From contig NZ_MKKA01000061.1 in assembly GCF_001942405.1 (NCBI RefSeq), forward strand, positions 1 through 64,000: DNA of 64,000 bases, given 5' to 3'. The position numbers were made by a program, and so were the translations under genes. The DNA comes from Ornithinimicrobium sp. CNJ-824 (lineage in GTDB: Bacteria; Actinomycetota; Actinomycetes; Actinomycetales; Dermatophilaceae). The notes beneath the pieces were generated by a model. That model was not told where the DNA came from. It was given only the letters and a program-made list of their open reading frames with translations, and did no database searches. Of this stretch, positions 33,440-46,657 are shown one piece after another (position 1 is the stretch's first letter; each line of letters begins with the position of its first letter).

Positions 33440-34822
33440 CTACAGCGGCGTGCTCTGGTCGTCGAAGACGTAGATGGACCCGTTGTAGCAGGCGACCCAC
33501 ACCGTGTTGGTGACCGGGTCGTAGTCGATCCCGATGGGGTCGGCGTCCACGTTGCGCTTGTCGATGACGGTCATGTCGGAGGTGCGGATCTTGGCGACCG
33601 TGGCCTCGTTGTAGTTCACCACGTAGAGCGCCGTCTCGTCCGGCGACATGGTCACGCTGCGGGGTTCCAGGCCCGGCGAGACCTCGTCGACGATCTCGTC
33701 GGTGGCGGTGTCGATCTTGTAGATCGTGTTCGCCGAGCTCACGGTCATGTAGAGCGTCGACCCGTCCTCGGTGAGGTTGAGGTGCCGGGGCCGCAGCGTG
33801 GTGTTCATGACCAGCTCGCTCGTGCCCGCCTCGATGTCGATCTTGAACAGCGACTGGGCGTACATCGCCACGACGTAGGCGGTGTTGCTGTCCGGCATGA
33901 TGGCGATGCCGCGCGGCGACTCGTTGACGTCGATGACCTTGGTCTCCTCGGCCTTCTCGACGTCCACGACCGAGATGCTGGCGTCGCACCAGTTGGAGAC
34001 GAGGATCGTCGACTGGTCGGGGGTGATCTCCAGGTACTTGGGCACCGCCCCCACCTTGATCACCTGGTCCCAGGCCATCTCCTCGGCGTCGAACCGGTAG
34101 AGGAAGGAGGGGCCCACGCCGCTGTCCTGGGTGCAGGCGTCGAAGCCCTGGACCCCGAAGTTCTCGCCGTACATCGTGTACTGGGAGACGTAGGCGTAGC
34201 GGCCGTCGGCGGTCCAGACGGCCTCCACCGGGGAGCCCTGGGAGACGCCCGGGTGTCCCTCGACGCCGAACTCGGACAGGTCCAGCGCGTCGTCCAGGAC
34301 GGCGACCTGCTCCCGGGTGACGGAGTCGAACACCGTCGAGGTGTGGGAGTACATCATGTTGTTGGCGATCATCAGGCCGTGGTCGGAGGACATCACCGAC
34401 TTGGGCGTCATTCCGCCGGTGAGGTAGTCCACCGACTCCATGGCCGTGGTGTCGCTGGGCAGCTCGTTGGGCACCGGCTCCCGCTGCCAGATCGGCGGTG
34501 GCCCCTCGCTCGTGGGTGCCTCGTCGTCGGCCTCCGTCTCGTCGGCCTTCGCCCCGGTGTCCCCGGTCGCCGCGTCGCCGTCCGACGTCTCGTCCCCGGG
34601 GGCGGGGGCCGGGGCCGCCACCCCAGGGGCATCCTGACCACCGGCGGCGTCCGCCTCGTCGCGCCCGGCCAGCCACACGGCCAGCCAGACGACGAGCACG
34701 AGGAGCAGGACCCCGACACCGGCGGCGACGGCCCGCCGACGACGCACGTAGACCGGGTCCGTCCGGACCCGCAGTCCCCCGGGTCCGGGACGGTGCCGGC
34801 CGTTGACGTCCTCAGTTGCCAT
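33440..34822 (-). CDS. membrane-anchored YVTN-type beta-propeller protein
   Basis: A 460-aa protein with an Arg-rich N-terminus, one transmembrane anchor (VLLLVLVVWLAVWLAG, about residues 36-51), an acidic Ala/Thr/Pro linker and an extracytoplasmic beta-propeller. Repeats are visible as ILVSNWCDASISVVDVE, AYVVAMYAQSLFKIDIE, LYMTVSSANTIYKIDTA, LYVVNYNEATVAKIRT and VWVACYNGSIYVFDDQ, each preceded by a P-D-x-S/T turn. The fold suggests a binding role; no catalytic residues are apparent. The ATG at 34822 overlaps the end of guaB3 by 11 bp. Confidence 0.85.
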   Translation of the reverse strand: MATEDVNGRHRPGPGGLRVRTDPVYVRRRRAVAAGVGVLLLVLVVWLAVWLAGRDEADAAGGQDAPGVAAPAPAPGDETSDGDAATGDTGAKADETEADDEAPTSEGPPPIWQREPVPNELPSDTTAMESVDYLTGGMTPKSVMSSDHGLMIANNMMYSHTSTVFDSVTREQVAVLDDALDLSEFGVEGHPGVSQGSPVEAVWTADGRYAYVSQYTMYGENFGVQGFDACTQDSGVGPSFLYRFDAEEMAWDQVIKVGAVPKYLEITPDQSTILVSNWCDASISVVDVEKAEETKVIDVNESPRGIAIMPDSNTAYVVAMYAQSLFKIDIEAGTSELVMNTTLRPRHLNLTEDGSTLYMTVSSANTIYKIDTATDEIVDEVSPGLEPRSVTMSPDETALYVVNYNEATVAKIRTSDMTVIDKRNVDADPIGIDYDPVTNTVWVACYNGSIYVFDDQSTPL

Positions 34823-35930
34823 AGGGGGCCACCACAACTTCCACGCGCTGGAACTCCTTCAGGTCCGTGTACCCCGTCGTGGCCATGGCCCTACGCAGGG
34901 CGCCCATCATGTTGGTCGTGCCGTCGGCCGCGGTCGCGGGCCCGACGAGGATCTCCTCGAGGGTGCCGACCGTGCCCACGTCCACCCGCTCCCCCCGCGG
35001 GAGCTGCGGGTGGTGGGCCTCCGGGCCCCAGTGGAAGCCGCCTCCCGGCGCCTCCGAGGCCCGGGCCAGGGCGGCGCCGAGCATGACGGCGTCGGCGCCG
35101 CAGGCCACGGCCTTGACGATCTCCCCCGAGTTGCTCGCCCCGCCGTCGGCGATGACGTGCACGTAGCGCCCCCCGGACTCGTCGAGGTAGTCGCGGCGGG
35201 CCGCGGCGACGTCGGCGATCGCGGTGGCCGCCGGCGCGTGGATGCCCAGGCTGGTCCGGGTGCGGTGGGCCGACCCACCGCCGAAGCCCACGAGCACGCC
35301 GGCGGCACCGGTGCGCATCAGGTGCAGCGCGGCCGTGTAGGTCCCCGCACCGCCGACGACCACGGGGACGTCCAGCTCGTAGATGAACCGCTTGAGGTTC
35401 AGCGGCTCGGCGCGGCCGGACACGTGCTCGGCGGACACCGTGGTCCCCCGGATGACGAACAGGTCGACCCCCGCGTCGACGACCACCTTCCAGAACTGCT
35501 GGGTGCGCTGCGGGGAGAGCGAACCGGCCACGGTGACCCCCGCCTCCCGGATCGACCGCAGGCGTTCGGTGATCAGCTCGGGCCGGATCGGCGCGTCGTA
35601 CAGCTCGCGCATCCTGGCGGTCGTCCGGGCCGGGTCCAGCGAGGCGATCTCGGCGAGCGCCGCGGACGGGTCCTCGTAGCGGGTCCACAGACCTTCGAGG
35701 TCGAGCACGCCCAGCCCGCCCAGCCGGCCCATCTGCACCGCCGTCGACGGGGAGGACACCGAGTCCATCGGGGCGGCCAGGACGGGCAGCTCGAAGTGGT
35801 AGGCGTCGATCTGCCAGGAGATGGAGACCTCCTCCGGGTCCCGGGTGCGCCGGGAGGGGACGACCGCGATGTCGTCGAAGGTGTAGGCACGACGCCCACG
35901 CTTGCCCCGGCCGATCTCGATCTCGCTCAC
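34812..35930 (-). CDS. guaB3: GuaB3 family IMP dehydrogenase-related protein
   Basis: A 372-aa TIM-barrel protein of the GuaB3 family, found next to guaB in actinobacteria. It starts EIGRGKRGRRAYTFDDIAVVPSRRTRD and has LPVLAAPMDSVSSP and a barrel without CBS domains. In place of the IMPDH active-site loop with its catalytic Cys I see only VGGAGTYTAALHLM and GVLVGFGGGSAHRTR, so classical IMP dehydrogenase chemistry is doubtful; related proteins have been proposed to act in GMP reduction. GTG start with a leaderless -10 box 6 nt upstream. Confidence 0.9.
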   Translation of the reverse strand: MSEIEIGRGKRGRRAYTFDDIAVVPSRRTRDPEEVSISWQIDAYHFELPVLAAPMDSVSSPSTAVQMGRLGGLGVLDLEGLWTRYEDPSAALAEIASLDPARTTARMRELYDAPIRPELITERLRSIREAGVTVAGSLSPQRTQQFWKVVVDAGVDLFVIRGTTVSAEHVSGRAEPLNLKRFIYELDVPVVVGGAGTYTAALHLMRTGAAGVLVGFGGGSAHRTRTSLGIHAPAATAIADVAAARRDYLDESGGRYVHVIADGGASNSGEIVKAVACGADAVMLGAALARASEAPGGGFHWGPEAHHPQLPRGERVDVGTVGTLEEILVGPATAADGTTNMMGALRRAMATTGYTDLKEFQRVEVVVAPYGN

Positions 35931-35936
35931 CCGCCC

Positions 35937-35942
35937 AGGCTA
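35937..35942 (-). promoter_or_regulatory. leaderless -10 box for guaB3
   Basis: TAGCCT on the minus strand, 6 nt before the GTG at 35930, in the 50-bp gap after guaB. Confidence 0.6.
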
Positions 35943-35980
35943 CCCAGAGAGGAGGCGTGCCCCGGACCGCACACGCTGGA

Positions 35981-38906
<2,926 letters not shown>

Positions 38907-38907
38907 C

Positions 38908-39507
38908 TCACCCTGCCTCCCACCGGTCGCGCAGCGCCGCGAGGGCCCGGTGCTGCAGGACCCGCACGGCCCCGGGGGTCGACCCGATCACCTCGGCCGT
39001 CTCGCGGGCGCTCAGGCCCACGGCGACGCGCAGGATGAGCACCTCCTGGTGCTTCTCCGACAGGCTCGACAGCACGTCCCGCACGCGGGAGGCCTCGTCG
39101 GCGGCCAGGACGTCGTCCTCGGCGGACCCGACCAGCTCACGGGGCCAGGCCTCGTCGTGCACGTCCGTCGTCACGGGTCCTCTCGCGTGCGCCCGCTGGG
39201 CGTCCGCGACCTTGTGCGCGGCGATCCGGTAGACGAACGCCTCGAACGGCACCCCCCGGTCGTCGTAGGCGGGCAACGCGGTGAGCACCGCCATGCACAC
39301 CTCCTGGGCGACGTCGGCCGCCAGCTCGGCCGCGGCCGGGTACGTCCCGAGCCTGGCCCGGGCATAGCGCAGGGCCAGGCGGTGCACGCCGGCGAGCAGC
39401 TCCTCCCGGGCCCCCTCGTCCCCCTCACGTGCCCTCGTCGTCAGGGACACCGACCCGGCCTGGGGCGTGCAGTCCTCGAGCGCGCCCGGATCCGTCGCCA
39501 CGGCCAT
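38908..39507 (-). CDS. sigma-70 family factor, SigD/ShbA type
   Basis: A 199-aa sigma factor with regions 2 and 4 only. Region 2 is VHRLALRYARARLGTYPAAAELAADVAQEVCMAVLTALPAY-like, with V-P-F-E-A-F-V-Y-R-I-A-A-H-K-V-A-D. Region 4.2 is LSEKHQEVLILRVAVGL then SARETAEVIGSTPGAVRVLQ. In streptomycetes ShbA transcribes hrdB; in mycobacteria SigD serves ribosomal and other genes. The anti-sigma gene follows by 1 bp, and whiB is divergent across 258 bp. Start taken at ATG 39507 (MAVATDP); longer in-frame readings upstream lack conservation. Confidence 0.85.
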   Translation of the reverse strand: MAVATDPGALEDCTPQAGSVSLTTRAREGDEGAREELLAGVHRLALRYARARLGTYPAAAELAADVAQEVCMAVLTALPAYDDRGVPFEAFVYRIAAHKVADAQRAHARGPVTTDVHDEAWPRELVGSAEDDVLAADEASRVRDVLSSLSEKHQEVLILRVAVGLSARETAEVIGSTPGAVRVLQHRALAALRDRWEAG

Positions 39508-39765
39508 CACCGTCCTGCCCCCTGCCGAGCCACCGGCCCGCCGCGACGGGCCGTGCCCCGTCTCCGAGGCCCGACCCCAGGGCACGGGAGACGACGACAT
39601 CTGTCCCCACCTCCTTGCCTGGCCCACGGGCCGGTCCCACCCCCAGGGGGGAGCCGTGGAGCGACTTTACCCTGGGCATACCTTGATCGGGTATAAACCG
39701 TGGTGAGGCTATTGTGCACACCAGGGGGGCCACACGCTGCAGCGTGCTCCCGGGAGGAGAGAAAC

Positions 39766-40056
39766 GTGGCGGAGACCGTCCACCAGCCGGGTCCTGTCGC
39801 CGACCTGTGGGAGTGGCAGTTCGAGGGGGCCTGCCGCACCGCGAGCCCGGAGGTGTTCTTCCATCCCGAGGGCGAACGCGGGCCTGCCCGCCGCCGACGC
39901 GACGAACGGGCCAAGGAGGTGTGCGCCACCTGCCCCGTGCTGGTGCGGTGCCGGGAGCACGCCCTGGCGGCCCGGGAGCCCTACGGGGTGTGGGGCGGGA
40001 TGACCGAGGACGAGCGCCAGGCCTACTACGCCCAGGAGGACGCCGCCGGGGCCTGA
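39766..40056 (+). CDS. whiB: WhiB3/WhiD-type iron-sulfur regulator
   Basis: A 96-aa Wbl protein. The four Fe-S cysteines are C23, C53, C56 and C62 (G-A-C-R then CATCPVLVRC), followed by the G-x-W-G-G turn (EPYGVWGG) that contacts the principal sigma factor. DLWEWQFEGACR and FFHPEGERGPAR resemble mycobacterial WhiB3, and the position between groEL1 and sigD is the same as for whiB3 (Rv3416). GTG start behind GGGAGGAG. The 258 bp upstream, shared with the sigma gene, holds an AT-rich core with TATTGT at 39710-39715 as a possible -10 and a short inverted repeat (ATACC/GGTAT, about 39679-39695), but no operator I can name. Confidence 0.93.
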   Translation: MAETVHQPGPVADLWEWQFEGACRTASPEVFFHPEGERGPARRRRDERAKEVCATCPVLVRCREHALAAREPYGVWGGMTEDERQAYYAQEDAAGA

Positions 40057-40116
40057 CGGCGCCGCTGTCACCGGGCGTGGCAGCCCTGGACGCCGGCCCG
40101 ACGGGGGTCGCCCCAT

Positions 40117-40158
40117 GACGAAGGCCCCCACCCGGTGTCCCGGGCGGGGGCCTTCGTC
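40117..40158. terminator. bidirectional terminator between whiB and groEL
   Basis: Perfect 13-bp arms GACGAAGGCCCCC (40117-40129) and GGGGGCCTTCGTC (40146-40158) between two convergent genes, with a CGG/CCG pairing extending into the loop. Confidence 0.85.
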
Positions 40159-40174
40159 GTGCGGACGTCAGGCG

Positions 40175-41947
<1,773 letters not shown>

Positions 41948-41959
41948 TCACCGGGTGTG

Positions 41960-42255
41960 TCAGCCGACGACGGCGAGCACGTCGCGGGCGGAGAGGATCA
42001 GGTACTCGTCGCCCCCGTGCTTGATCTCGGTGCCGCCGTACTTGCTGTAGATGACGCGGTCGCGACCTGGACGTCCATGGGGACCCGCTCGTCGCCGTCC
42101 TCGTTCCAGCGGCCCGGGCCCACGGCCAGGACCTCGCCCTCCTGGGGCTTCTCCTTGGCGGTGTCCGGGATGACCAGACCGGAGGCGGTGGTCTGCTCGG
42201 CCTCGACGGCCTTGACGACGATGCGGTCCTCGAGCGGCTTGATGGAAACCGACAC
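41960..42255 (-). CDS. groS: co-chaperonin GroES, frameshifted
   Basis: A 10-kDa lid of the chaperonin, about 98 aa after repair. [20 protein letters not shown] through [21 protein letters not shown] is in one frame. One base is missing at about 42062-42064 (V-G-D-R became V-A-T-A), and [15 protein letters not shown] through [14 protein letters not shown] is in the other. As groES is normally essential, a sequencing indel is the likely cause. GTG start behind AAGGAAGG; an in-frame ATG six codons earlier is less typical. Driven by a promoter flanked by two CIRCE elements. Confidence 0.9.
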
Positions 42256-42365
42256 GGTTACCTTCCTTTGCATGGGGCCGACCGGGGGTCCCCGGCCGGT
42301 GCGGTCGTGGTGCGGACATCACTCCCTGCGCGCCCGGTCGCCGTCGCGGGGGTCGGCCGAACGTG

Positions 42366-42392
42366 CTGGCACTTGCGTACCGAGAGTGCTAA
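42366..42392 (-). promoter_or_regulatory. CIRCE element 1 (HrcA operator)
   Basis: Plus-strand arms CTGGCACTT (42366-42374) and GAGTGCTAA (42384-42392) with a 9-bp spacer, against the consensus TTAGCACTC-N9-GAGTGCTAA. The right arm is perfect, the left arm matches 6 of 9. It lies just downstream of the groES -10, over the expected start site. Confidence 0.8.
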
Positions 42393-42397
42393 GGACG

Positions 42398-42427
42398 AAT
42401 CTAGGCACGTCCTTAGCACTCGGTCAA
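42398..42427 (-). promoter_or_regulatory. groES promoter (-35/-10)
   Basis: On the minus strand TTGACC (42427-42422), an 18-bp spacer, then TAGATT (42403-42398). The -35 lies in the spacer of CIRCE 2 and the -10 between the two CIRCE elements, so HrcA on either site would block RNA polymerase. Confidence 0.75.
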
Positions 42428-42439
42428 GCCGAGTGCCAG
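42413..42439 (-). promoter_or_regulatory. CIRCE element 2 (HrcA operator)
   Basis: Plus-strand arms TTAGCACTC (42413-42421, perfect) and GAGTGCCAG (42431-42439, 7 of 9) with a 9-bp spacer. It covers the groES -35. Confidence 0.85.
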
Positions 42440-42447
42440 GACGGGCG

Positions 42448-43716
42448 TCAGAGCAGCGGCTCGAGCGGCCGCAGGGCTTGTTCCAGGAGGTGGTAGTAAC
42501 GGGGCCGCTCCTGCCACTCCTCCAGCGTCAGCTCGCGGCACGCCTCCAGGTCCCGGCGGAAGATCTCCTCCATGCGGCCGGCCTGGGCCGGGTCCACGAT
42601 CTCCATGTTGATCTCGTAGTTGCCGCGCAACGACAGCCGGTCGATGTTGGCCGTGCCGACCGTGGCCCACTCGCCGTCGACGGTCGCCGTCTTGGCGTGC
42701 ACCATGACGTTGCGGTAGAGGTGCAGGTGCACCCCGCCCTCGAGGAGCGTGGCCCAGTAGGAGCGGGCCACGACGTCGGCCAGCACGTGGTTGGACCACT
42801 CGGGCAGGATGACCCGGACGTCCACCCCGCGGCGTGCCGCGGCGAGCAGCCCCTCCAGGATCTCCTTGTCGGGGATGAAGTACCCCTGGGTGATCCAGAC
42901 CCGGTGCTGCGCCCGGTCCATCGCCTCCAGGTAGAGGGCCCGGACCGGGTAGATGAGTCGGCTCGGCTCGTTGCGGGCGGCCCGCACCGAGGGGTTCCAG
43001 TGACCGGACCCGCTGTCCGGCAGATCCGGCAGACCGCGACGGTGGTGCCGGTTCCAGAAGTCGACGAAGGAGTTCTGCAGCTCCCACACGCCCGGCCCCC
43101 GCACCCGCAGGTGGGTGTCGCGCCACTCGGTGGCGTAGAGGGAACCGATGTTGTACCCGCCGACGAACCCCACCGTCCCGTCCACGACGAGGATCTTGCG
43201 GTGGTCGCGCCCGGTGCGGCGGACGTCCACCAGGGGGATGCCCGAGCGGATGACCGGGAACCCCAGGACGTGGACCCCGCGGGGGAACTTCTTGAAGGCC
43301 GACGGCACGACCAGGTTGGCGAACCCGTCGTAGACGACGCAGACGAGCACGCCACGTCCGGCGGCCCGGACCACCGCGTCCTTGAACCGCTGCCCGACCT
43401 GGTCGCCCTTCCAGATGTAGGAGGCCAGGTAGACGAAGTGCTGGGCCTCGTCGATGGCCTCCAGCATGTCCTCGTAGAGGACCTCCCCGTAGGTGTAGGT
43501 GGTGATCTCGTCCTGGCCGACGGTGGTATGCCGGGGGTCGTCGGCGGGGGCCTGGTGCTCGCTCCTGGGGCTGCGCCGCTTCCGCAGCTCGTCGGCCGCG
43601 ACGACGCCGGCCGCCAGGCCGAACTGGGCCGTGAGGGCCCAGCCGACCGCGCGCACCGCCACCCGTCGGCCCCGCCGCAGCAAGGCCCGGAACTCGGGGT
43701 CGAGCACACGGTCCAT
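42448..43716 (-). CDS. phospholipase D/cardiolipin synthase family protein
   Basis: A 422-aa protein with two HKD motifs: DHRKILVVDGTVGFVGGYN (H-x-K-x4-D) and VHAKTATVDGEWATVGTAN. The N-terminus has one hydrophobic anchor (ALTAQFGLAAGVVAADEL, about 26-43). This is the cardiolipin-synthase layout: it would join or hydrolyse phosphodiesters of membrane phospholipids on the membrane. YLASYIWKGDQVGQRFKDAV and RNVMVHAK are typical. Start at ATG 43716 with a -10 box 6 nt upstream; divergent from the methyltransferase gene. Confidence 0.9.
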   Translation of the reverse strand: MDRVLDPEFRALLRRGRRVAVRAVGWALTAQFGLAAGVVAADELRKRRSPRSEHQAPADDPRHTTVGQDEITTYTYGEVLYEDMLEAIDEAQHFVYLASYIWKGDQVGQRFKDAVVRAAGRGVLVCVVYDGFANLVVPSAFKKFPRGVHVLGFPVIRSGIPLVDVRRTGRDHRKILVVDGTVGFVGGYNIGSLYATEWRDTHLRVRGPGVWELQNSFVDFWNRHHRRGLPDLPDSGSGHWNPSVRAARNEPSRLIYPVRALYLEAMDRAQHRVWITQGYFIPDKEILEGLLAAARRGVDVRVILPEWSNHVLADVVARSYWATLLEGGVHLHLYRNVMVHAKTATVDGEWATVGTANIDRLSLRGNYEINMEIVDPAQAGRMEEIFRRDLEACRELTLEEWQERPRYYHLLEQALRPLEPLL

Positions 43717-43722
43717 GCGCGC

Positions 43723-43728
43723 AATCTA
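43723..43728 (-). promoter_or_regulatory. leaderless -10 box, phospholipase D gene
   Basis: TAGATT on the minus strand, 6 nt before the ATG at 43716. Confidence 0.6.
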
Positions 43729-43761
43729 CTGGCCCGGACACCTCCACCGGGGGGCCGGGGC

Positions 43762-43767
43762 CACAAT
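43762..43767 (+). promoter_or_regulatory. leaderless -10-like box, methyltransferase gene
   Basis: CACAAT (first T replaced by C) with 6 nt to the GTG at 43774. Divergent from the phospholipase D promoter 33 bp away. Confidence 0.4.
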
Positions 43768-43773
43768 GGGTGC

Positions 43774-45048
43774 GTGCAGCAGGAGGACGAGGACCCCGGC
43801 CGCCGGGCGGCGGCACTGCTCACCGACCTGCACGCCGGGCCCGGTCGCGCGGTGCTGGACGGGCTCCCGCCCTACGACGAGGACGCCGTGCTGGCGCTGA
43901 CCGCCCGTCTGCGGGACCAGGGGGTGCCCGCCGAGGTGGTCGCCGCGGCCCTCACCCAGGCCCGGCTCCGGGCCCGGGCGCGCCGCCGCCTGGGCGACCT
44001 GGCGGAGACGTTGCTGCTGACCGAGGACGGCCTGGAGCAGGCCACCCGGCCGGCGGTGGCGGTCCGGCACGCGGAGCGCTTCGCGGCGTCGGGCGTCGGG
44101 CACGTGTGGGACCTCGGCTGCGGGCTGGGGCTGGACGCCATCGCCCTGGCCGGGGCCGGTCTGGAGGTGACGGCGCTGGACCGCGATCCCGCGGTGGTCG
44201 CGGCCGCCCGTGCCAACCTCTCCGGCCACCCACGGGCTCGTGTCGTCCTGGCGGACGCGGGATCCGTGACGCCGGAACCGGACGACGGTGTGTGGTTCGA
44301 CCCCGCACGTCGATCGCCCGGGGTGGCGGACGTGCACGGACGCACCCGACGCCGGTCCCGGCTCGCCGAGCTGTCGCCGTCCTGGGAGCACGTGCAGCTC
44401 GTCTCGCGCCGGGCGGCCGCCGCGGGGACCAAGCTCTCCCCCGGGTTCCCCGTCTCCGAGGTGCCCGACGGGGTGGAGGCGGAGTGGGTCTCCCTCGACG
44501 GGGACGTGCTGGAGTGCGCCCTCTGGTGGGGCGGCGCCGCCGGGGCCACCGGCCGGTCGGCGGTCGTCGGAACCTCCCCCGGTGCGGGGTCGTCCGGGGA
44601 CGCCGCGGTCCGGTGGCACGTCGTCCGGCCTCCGGAGCAGGACCCGGGGGTGCTGGTCGACGCCCGGTCGGTCGGGCCGTTCCTCGCCGAGCCCGACCGC
44701 GCCGTCGTCGCGGCCCGTCTGACCGGCGCGCTGGCGGCGACCGTGGACGGCGCCGAGCTGGACACCGGCGTCGGCTACGTGACGGCCGGGAGGGTGCACC
44801 CCCTTCCCTGGGCACGGTGGTACGCGGTCCAGGATGTCCTTCCCCTCAGGGCCCGCCCGGTGCGGGCCTGGCTGCGGGCGCGGGGCGCGGGCCGGGTCAC
44901 CCTCAAGAAGAGGGGCGTCGGGGTCGACCCCGGGGCGTTCCGCACCGAGCTCCGGCTCAGCGGGGAGGGCCCCGAGGTCGTCCTCGTCCTCACCCGTGTG
45001 GCGGGCCGTCCGGCCGTCCTCGCCGTGGAGCCCGTCCCCGTCCCCTGA
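43774..45048 (+). CDS. class I SAM methyltransferase with THUMP-like C-terminus
   Basis: A 424-aa protein. The N-terminal helical part leads to a Rossmann methyltransferase core: VWDLGCGLGLDAIALAGAG (motif I, SAM binding), VTALDRDPAVV (motif II) and WFDPARRSP (motif IV region, D-P-A/P-x). The C-terminal region (WYAVQDVLPLRARPV, GRVTLKKRGVGVDP, then the FR-EL-LSG end) matches the THUMP-like domain, which suggests an RNA substrate. The substrate is unknown. GTG start chosen by frame and by the -10-like box 6 nt before it. Convergent with tsaD. Confidence 0.85.
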   Translation: MQQEDEDPGRRAAALLTDLHAGPGRAVLDGLPPYDEDAVLALTARLRDQGVPAEVVAAALTQARLRARARRRLGDLAETLLLTEDGLEQATRPAVAVRHAERFAASGVGHVWDLGCGLGLDAIALAGAGLEVTALDRDPAVVAAARANLSGHPRARVVLADAGSVTPEPDDGVWFDPARRSPGVADVHGRTRRRSRLAELSPSWEHVQLVSRRAAAAGTKLSPGFPVSEVPDGVEAEWVSLDGDVLECALWWGGAAGATGRSAVVGTSPGAGSSGDAAVRWHVVRPPEQDPGVLVDARSVGPFLAEPDRAVVAARLTGALAATVDGAELDTGVGYVTAGRVHPLPWARWYAVQDVLPLRARPVRAWLRARGAGRVTLKKRGVGVDPGAFRTELRLSGEGPEVVLVLTRVAGRPAVLAVEPVPVP

Positions 45049-45091
45049 CCGGCGCACGGGGAGCGGGCGGGGCGGTCCTGCCCGTCAGGGG
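45042..45091. terminator. convergent-stop hairpin between methyltransferase and tsaD
   Basis: Arms CCCCTGAC (45042-45049) and GTCAGGGG (45084-45091) carry the stop codons of the two convergent genes. The loop is long but GC-rich with further pairing potential; possible two-way terminator. Confidence 0.35.
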
Positions 45092-46155
45092 TGGGAGTGA
45101 CCCGCGCCGACGCCGGACTGGACGAGCTCGACCGGCTGGGACGAGTCCGCCGGCAGGTCGAGGTCCGACGGGGTCCGTCCTCTCTGCACCATCTGGGCGC
45201 CCAGGGCCGCGACCATCGCCCCGTTGTCGGTGCACAGGCCCGGCCGGGGCACGCGCAACCGGATGCCGGCCGCGTCGCACCGCTCCTGGGCCAGGGCCCG
45301 CAACCGGCTGTTGGCCGCGACCCCCCCGCCGATGAGCAGGTCGTCCACCCCGTGCTCGGTGCAGGCCAGCACCGCCTTGCGCGTCAGGACGTCCACGACC
45401 GCCTCCTGGAAGCTGGCGGCCACGTCCGCGACCGGCACCGGCTCCCCCGCCTGCTCGCGCGCCTGGACCCATCGCGCCACGGCCGTCTTGAGGCCGGAGA
45501 AGGAGTAGTCGAAGCGGTGCCGCTGCAGGTCCCGCCCGGAGGTCAGCCCCCGGGGGAAGTCGATGGCCACCTGGTCGCCCTCCCGCGCGGCCCGGTCGAT
45601 GTGCGGTCCACCGGGGAAGGGCAGGCCCAGCAGCCGGGCCACCTTGTCGAAGGCCTCGCCCGCCGCGTCGTCGATCGTCGCGCCCAGCGAGCGGATGTCG
45701 GAGGTGACGTCGGGGACCAGGAGCAGGTTGGAGTGCCCTCCGCTGACGAGCAGGCCCATGGTGGGCTCGGGCAGGGGCCCGTGCTCGACGACGTCGACGG
45801 CCACGTGCGCGGCCAGGTGGTTGACCCCGTAGATCGGCCGGTCGAGGGCCACCGCGAGGGCCTTGGCCGCCGCCACGCCGACGAGCAGGGCACCGGCCAG
45901 GCCCGGACCGGCGGTGACGGCGACCGCATCGACGTCCTGGAGCCGCACTCCCGCCTCCCGGCAGGCCCGCTCGATGGTCGGCACCATCGCCTCGAGGTGG
46001 GCACGGCTGGCCACCTCGGGGACGACCCCTCCGAACCGGGCGTGCTCGTCGACGCTGCTGGCGATCGCGTCGAAGAGCAGGGTCCCTCCCCGGACGAGAC
46101 CCACCCCGGTCTCGTCGCAGCTCGTCTCGATGCCCAGCACGAGTGGTTCGGTCAC
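45085..46155 (-). CDS. tsaD: tRNA N6-threonylcarbamoyladenosine transferase
   Basis: A 356-aa ASKHA-fold enzyme that, with TsaB/TsaE/TsaC, installs t6A at position 37 of ANN-decoding tRNAs. [15 protein letters not shown] starts the fold; metal-binding His are in [51 protein letters not shown] and [14 protein letters not shown] bind nucleotide. The tail (GVGAGHSHP) is short and His-containing. It is the last gene of tsaB-rimI-tsaD and overlaps rimI by four bases. Confidence 0.96.
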   Translation of the reverse strand: MTEPLVLGIETSCDETGVGLVRGGTLLFDAIASSVDEHARFGGVVPEVASRAHLEAMVPTIERACREAGVRLQDVDAVAVTAGPGLAGALLVGVAAAKALAVALDRPIYGVNHLAAHVAVDVVEHGPLPEPTMGLLVSGGHSNLLLVPDVTSDIRSLGATIDDAAGEAFDKVARLLGLPFPGGPHIDRAAREGDQVAIDFPRGLTSGRDLQRHRFDYSFSGLKTAVARWVQAREQAGEPVPVADVAASFQEAVVDVLTRKAVLACTEHGVDDLLIGGGVAANSRLRALAQERCDAAGIRLRVPRPGLCTDNGAMVAALGAQMVQRGRTPSDLDLPADSSQPVELVQSGVGAGHSHP

Positions 46156-46657
46156 GGCAGCGACAGCTCCTTCCTCAGGACCAGGGCATCGACGGCGGAG
46201 CCGCCGTCGGCGGACCGGTAGTAGCCCCGCCGCAGGCCGACCTGCTCGTAGCCCGCCGCCGCGTACAGGTGACGGGCCGCGGGGTTGTCGGCCCGCACCT
46301 CCAGCATCATCGCACCGGCGCCCGAGTCGCGGGCGTGGTCGTGCAGACGTTCCAGCAGGCGGCTCCCCCAGCCCCGTCCCCGCACCTGGGGACCCACGGC
46401 GAGCGTCATGCGTCCGCGGTCTCCCCGTCCGAGCTCATCCCTGCGTACCCGAGGACCTGCTCATCCTCGACGGCCCCGCCCGTCCCGCTCGCGACCGGCC
46501 CTGTCAGCACCCAGTAGGAACGGGTCGGCCGGCCGGCCAGCTCGGACCAGAAGGTGGCCGCGGACCACGCGTCGGTCGGGAAGCACCGACGCTCCAGCCG
46601 CGCCATGGCGGCGAGGTCGCGCCAGCCGGCCGCCCGCAGGGTCGTCGACCCGGTCAC
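46152..46657 (-). CDS. rimI: ribosomal-protein-alanine N-acetyltransferase RimI, frameshifted
   Basis: A GNAT acetyltransferase of about 168 aa. The first frame carries [36 protein letters not shown] and VLGYAGM. The second starts [22 protein letters not shown], which is the acetyl-CoA pyrophosphate loop (R-x-R-G-x-G/W-G), then [21 protein letters not shown]. One base is missing at about 46410-46411. The break happens to make an ATGA overlap, so two small genes are mimicked, but neither half is a complete GNAT. Between tsaB and tsaD, as usual. Confidence 0.88.

Noticed and set aside
39661-39720. SigB- or WhiG-type promoter in the AT-rich whiB/sigma spacer
   Set aside because: GGGTAT and TTTA-like blocks are present but spacing does not fit GTTT-N14-GGGTAT or TAAA-N15-GCCGATAA on either strand.
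42384-42421. A 13-bp inverted repeat (GAGTGCTAAGGAC with GTCCTTAGCACTC) as an independent operator
   Set aside because: Its arms are the inner arms of the two CIRCE elements plus chance flanking identity; the 9-N9-9 reading fits the HrcA consensus better.
46152-46657. Two separate small acetyltransferase genes with an ATGA overlap
   Set aside because: Neither half is a complete GNAT; together, with one base restored, they make one standard RimI in its usual place.
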